Source: Anaerolineae bacterium
GTDB taxonomy: Bacteria; Chloroflexota; Anaerolineae; JAAYZQ01
NCBI GenBank assembly: GCA_016926595.1
Contig: JAFGOG010000553.1
Span: forward strand, 1-7,960
DNA length: 7,960 nucleotides
Direction of reading: 5' to 3'
The notes under the pieces are model-generated. The model was not told the DNA's origin. It saw only the letters and a program-made list of their open reading frames with translations, and searched no databases. Of the stretch, positions 5,267-7,960 are shown in pieces. Each line of letters opens with the position of its first letter. Position 1 is the first letter of the stretch. Both the position numbers and the translations under genes were made by a program.

Positions 5267-6514
5267 ATGTTGCGGCACAAAGCTTCCATCCTGTTCTGGG
5301 TCATCACGGTTTTGCTGGCCGGCTGCCAGTCCTCTTCCCCCTTTGTGTGCACCGACGCCATGGGCTGCACGTCCATTGCCCCTGGCGATCCCCTCCGGAT
5401 CGGCGTACTGCAGGCGCTCAGCGGGGAACAGGCACCTTTCGGGCTGAGCGCTCTGCGCAGCATTGAATTGGTCGTGGACGACCACGGCGGGGCACTCCTC
5501 GGCCACCCTATCGAGCTGCAGGTGGAAGATTCGCTCTGTTCCAAGGAGGGTGGGGCGACAGCCGCGGCCATGCTCACCGCCGACCCACGGATCGTGGGCA
5601 TCATCGGCCCCTCCTGCTCGGGAGCAGCAGAGACGGCCATCCGTGTCGTCTCTGAGGCAGGCCTGGTCATGATCTCGGGCTCTTGCTCGGCGCCCTCCCT
5701 CACCTCGGTGGGCGGGGAGGCAGGTGTCTACTGGCGGCCGGGGTTCCTGCGCACGGCACAAAACGACGCGCTATCGGGCCGGGCAGCAGCCACCTTTGCG
5801 TTCGACGTGCTGGGCGCGACCCGCGCAGCAACGATTGATGACGGAGACCCCTACACGCAGGGGCTCGCCGGGACATTTAACCAGGCGTTTGCCGGGCTGG
5901 GGGGTGAGGTTGTGTTGGCCGCAGCCGTCAACAAGGGAGACACGAACATGGAACCGGTGCTGACCGCTGTGGCTACGTCTGGCGCCGAGATGCTGTTCCT
6001 ACCCATCTTTCGCCCGGAGGGAGACCGTCTCGTGGTGCAGGCTCGCGCCATGGAGGGCCTGGAGAAGGTCATCCTGATGGGCGCGGAGGGGCTATACCTC
6101 GAGAATTTTCTTCAAGCCGTGAGCGAGGCAGGCGTGGGGTTGTACCTGGTGATTCCCACCAGCCCGGAAGGCCCGGCTCACGATCTTTTTGTCTCCAGGT
6201 ATGAAGAGAAATATGGCGAGAGGCCGGCTACCGCCTATTATACTCATTGGTACGACGCGGCCAGCCTGCTCCTCGATGCGGTGGAGGCGGTTGCCGTGCA
6301 GGAGAGAGATGGAACGCTGCACATCGGCCGCCAGGCCTTGCGCGAAGCCCTCTATGCTACCTCGGCCTATGAAGGGCTGACCGGTAACCTCACCTGCGAC
6401 GAATATGGCGACTGCGGTGTGGCCCGCTTCCAGGTTGTGCGCCTGGATGATCCGGCTGCCGGCATGGAGGCCCTGGCGGCCAACGTCGTGTATACCTATC
6501 CAGCGGGGCCATAG
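5267..6514 (+). CDS. LivK-type periplasmic ligand-binding lipoprotein, copy 1
   Basis: The 415-residue product is a type I periplasmic-binding-fold protein of the branched-chain amino acid (LivJ/LivK) group, anchored as a lipoprotein outside the cytoplasmic membrane. A signal sequence ends in lipobox LAGC (17-20). Family landmarks include RIGVLQALSG (44-53), C91 and C117 placed like the LivJ disulfide, MISGSCSAPSLTS (135-147) at the ligand carboxylate site, and Glu274 in MGAEGLY where LivJ has its amine-binding glutamate. This suits an amino-acid-like ligand; identity is not known. Extra cysteine pairs are C28/C34 and C377/C383 (TCDEYGDC). ATG 5267 is chosen because GGGAGG (5253-5258) lies eight bases upstream and it opens the signal peptide; an upstream TTG at 5225 falls in the terminator's T-run. 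The next gene begins 27 bp after its stop and is a paralogue. Confidence 0.93.
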   Translation: MLRHKASILFWVITVLLAGCQSSSPFVCTDAMGCTSIAPGDPLRIGVLQALSGEQAPFGLSALRSIELVVDDHGGALLGHPIELQVEDSLCSKEGGATAAAMLTADPRIVGIIGPSCSGAAETAIRVVSEAGLVMISGSCSAPSLTSVGGEAGVYWRPGFLRTAQNDALSGRAAATFAFDVLGATRAATIDDGDPYTQGLAGTFNQAFAGLGGEVVLAAAVNKGDTNMEPVLTAVATSGAEMLFLPIFRPEGDRLVVQARAMEGLEKVILMGAEGLYLENFLQAVSEAGVGLYLVIPTSPEGPAHDLFVSRYEEKYGERPATAYYTHWYDAASLLLDAVEAVAVQERDGTLHIGRQALREALYATSAYEGLTGNLTCDEYGDCGVARFQVVRLDDPAAGMEALAANVVYTYPAGP

Positions 6515-6541
6515 GGTCTACAACGGGAAGGGAGGAAGGAA

Positions 6542-7795
6542 ATGGTCGGACGTACATGCCTGGCCTTGCTCCTGTGTGTTGTGCTGCTGTCGGCGAGTTG
6601 TGGATCGGCCACGGTGCGATTCGAGTGTGCCGATACGATCGGCTGCGTCGATGTCCTGCCGGGTGAGCCGGTCAAGATCGGGGTGATCCAGGCTCTGAGT
6701 GGCGACATGGGGCCACAGGGCCAGGGGCTGCTACGATGCATCGAGTTGGTGCTGGCAGACCGGGACAAAACGCTGCTGGGTCATCCACTCGAGCTTGCCA
6801 TCGCAGATTCGATGTGCTCGGAAGAAGGCGGGACCACGGCAGCGCTCAAGATCGTGGCCGATCCCCAGATCGTGGGCATCCTCGGCCCGACCTGCTCGGG
6901 GGCGGCAGCCGCGGCGATGGACGCCGTCTCCAGGGCGGGCTTGGTCATGATCTCGAGTTCGAGTAGCGCGCCTGCGCTGACGTCGGTGGGTGGGGAGCAA
7001 GGCGCGGACTGGCAGCCTGGTTTCTTTCGCACAGCACAGAACGACTCGTTCTCGGGCCAAGCGGCGGCCACCTTTGCCTTCGAGAGGTTGGGGGCGCGCA
7101 GGGCGGCGACGATCGACGATGGCGGCTCTTATACGCGCGGGTTGACCGATACCTTCAAAAAAGCGTTTGCCGAGCTGGGCGGCCAGGTGGTGCTGTCCGC
7201 TGCGGTCAACAAGGGTGACACGAATATGGAGCCGGTGCTGACCGCCGTCGCCATGTCGGGTGCCGATCTCCTGTACTTTGCGGTTTACAGGCCGGAGGGC
7301 GATTATATTGTGTTGCAGGCCAGGGGGATGGAGGGCCTGGACGCGATCACGCTGATGACGGCCGAGGGATTGTATTTTGACTCTTTCCTCGAGGCCGTCG
7401 GCGAGGCAGGGGTGGGGCTCTACTTCAATGCCCCTGCCACGCCGCGTGGCCCGGCCTATGAGAATTTTATGACTCACTACGAGGAGAGTTTCGAGGAGAC
7501 GTCTCTCTCGACACCGTATCACGCGCACACCTACGACGCCACGAATCTGCTGTTGCAGGCCATCGAGCGGGTGGCTGTTCGGGACGAGGATGGGACGCTG
7601 CACATTGGCCGCCAGGCCTTGCGCGACGCGCTCTATGCCACGGCTGGCTACGGGGGACTGACGGGCACGATGACCTGCGACGAATATGGCGATTGTGCCG
7701 CCATCCGGATCGAGGTCACGCGCCTGGACGATCCGGCGGCAGGGTTCGAGGGCCTGGCGGCCAACGTCGTGTACACCTACCCGCCAGAGAGGTAG
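6542..7795 (+). CDS. LivK-type periplasmic ligand-binding lipoprotein, copy 2
   Basis: The 417-residue product is collinear with the preceding lipoprotein and, by eye, identical at well over half of positions, so the pair arose by tandem duplication. The signal peptide ends SASC (17-20), with Cys20 the likely lipidated residue. Shared landmarks are KIGVIQALSG (45-54), C92/C118, MISSSSSAPALTS (136-148), Glu275 in MTAEGLY and C379/C385 in TCDEYGDC. Differences include an extra Cys66, serine for Cys140 in the ligand-site loop, and a divergent segment around 315-330, so specificity may differ. The start ATG has GGAGG (6531-6535) six bases upstream. The 27-bp gap upstream and 25-bp gap downstream, with no terminator, indicate one transcript. 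No permease gene is present between or beside the copies in this window, so a sensing role is as plausible as uptake. Confidence 0.93.
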   Translation: MVGRTCLALLLCVVLLSASCGSATVRFECADTIGCVDVLPGEPVKIGVIQALSGDMGPQGQGLLRCIELVLADRDKTLLGHPLELAIADSMCSEEGGTTAALKIVADPQIVGILGPTCSGAAAAAMDAVSRAGLVMISSSSSAPALTSVGGEQGADWQPGFFRTAQNDSFSGQAAATFAFERLGARRAATIDDGGSYTRGLTDTFKKAFAELGGQVVLSAAVNKGDTNMEPVLTAVAMSGADLLYFAVYRPEGDYIVLQARGMEGLDAITLMTAEGLYFDSFLEAVGEAGVGLYFNAPATPRGPAYENFMTHYEESFEETSLSTPYHAHTYDATNLLLQAIERVAVRDEDGTLHIGRQALRDALYATAGYGGLTGTMTCDEYGDCAAIRIEVTRLDDPAAGFEGLAANVVYTYPPER

Positions 7796-7820
7796 AGAGC
7801 GCCGGACAGGATGGAACGAG

Positions 7821-7960
7821 ATGAACCGATGGCGGCGCCCGCGCTGGCGTGAACTGGGCATCACGGCCAAGTTCGCCACGGCTTTTGCCGTGCTCCTGGC
7901 GCTGATCGTGCTCGTGTCGCTGACCAGCTACCTGGCCCTGACGGCCGTGCGCCGCCAGAC
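7821..7960 (+). CDS. Membrane sensor-like protein, N-terminal 46 residues (3' end beyond window)
   Basis: From ATG 7821 the frame is open to the window edge. The protein starts MNRWRRPRWRELGITAKF, a positively charged stretch that should stay in the cytoplasm, followed by a single hydrophobic helix (about residues 19-42, FATAFAVLLALIVLVSLTSYLALT) and then RRQ. This arrangement is typical of the first membrane helix of HAMP-containing sensor histidine kinases, chemoreceptors or diguanylate cyclases, but no catalytic domain is visible here, so the family is inferred. The ribosome site is weak (AGGA at 7808-7811, nine bases away). An ATG at 7811 in another frame stops after 13 codons. It lies 25 bp after the second binding lipoprotein, consistent with the same operon and with a receptor that reads the bound ligand. 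Confidence 0.7.
   Translation, partial: MNRWRRPRWRELGITAKFATAFAVLLALIVLVSLTSYLALTAVRRQ

Noticed and set aside
5109..5447. A 112-codon frame from GTG 5109, almost at the expected transcript start (leaderless gene?).
   Set aside because: It crosses both leader hairpins and runs into the lipoprotein gene in another frame, with an Arg/Gly/Cys-rich translation and no motif.
6731..7879. A 382-codon minus-strand frame antisense to the second lipoprotein.
   Set aside because: The plus strand is secured by paralogy with the first copy. The antisense translation is Arg/His-rich and has no domain.

Overview
The window is a GC-rich bacterial chromosome fragment. Two things point to Chloroflexota (Anaerolineae- or Caldilineae-like): a secreted multiheme cytochrome that ends in a beta-sandwich domain plus a YRIYLPLINR-type tail, and paired LivK-type lipoproteins next to a membrane sensor. 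The phylum is inferred from protein style, since no marker gene is present. Every gene is ordinary double-stranded coding DNA with clear Shine-Dalgarno sites. No tRNA, rRNA, CRISPR array, transposase or integrase is visible.

Left part, minus strand. A DUF6064-type seven-helix membrane protein (581-1255) is followed 46 bp downstream by the ATPase of an ABC transporter (534 down to the window edge, 3' end missing). A candidate promoter lies at 1299-1327. The 279-bp gap before the next gene (1256-1534) holds that promoter, several G-runs and one short dispersed-repeat-like element (1421-1457).

Middle, minus strand. A secreted pentaheme-type cytochrome (2603-4876) and a tandem-GNAT acetyltransferase (1535-2560, probable TTG start) form a likely two-gene operon. 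A near-consensus promoter, TTGACA-17-TATAGT, reads leftwards from 5015-4987.

The 390-bp divergent intergenic region (4877-5266) is the richest non-coding stretch. It contains two back-to-back sigma70-type promoters, an inverted GATATC pair around one -10 box, a 12-bp direct repeat just upstream of the other -35 box, and a structured leader that ends in a perfect 11-bp hairpin and T-rich run placed before the first gene. This looks like an attenuator or an unclassified riboswitch-like element.

Right part, plus strand. Two clearly paralogous periplasmic binding lipoproteins of the branched-chain amino acid (LivJ/LivK) type (5267-6514 and 6542-7795) are followed 25 bp later by the start of a membrane protein (7821 onward) that looks like the N-terminus of a HAMP-type sensor. 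No permease or transporter ATPase is interleaved. I infer a ligand-sensing operon, with binding lipoproteins presenting a solute to a membrane signalling protein, rather than a classical uptake operon. The rest of the third gene lies outside the window, so this remains a hypothesis.
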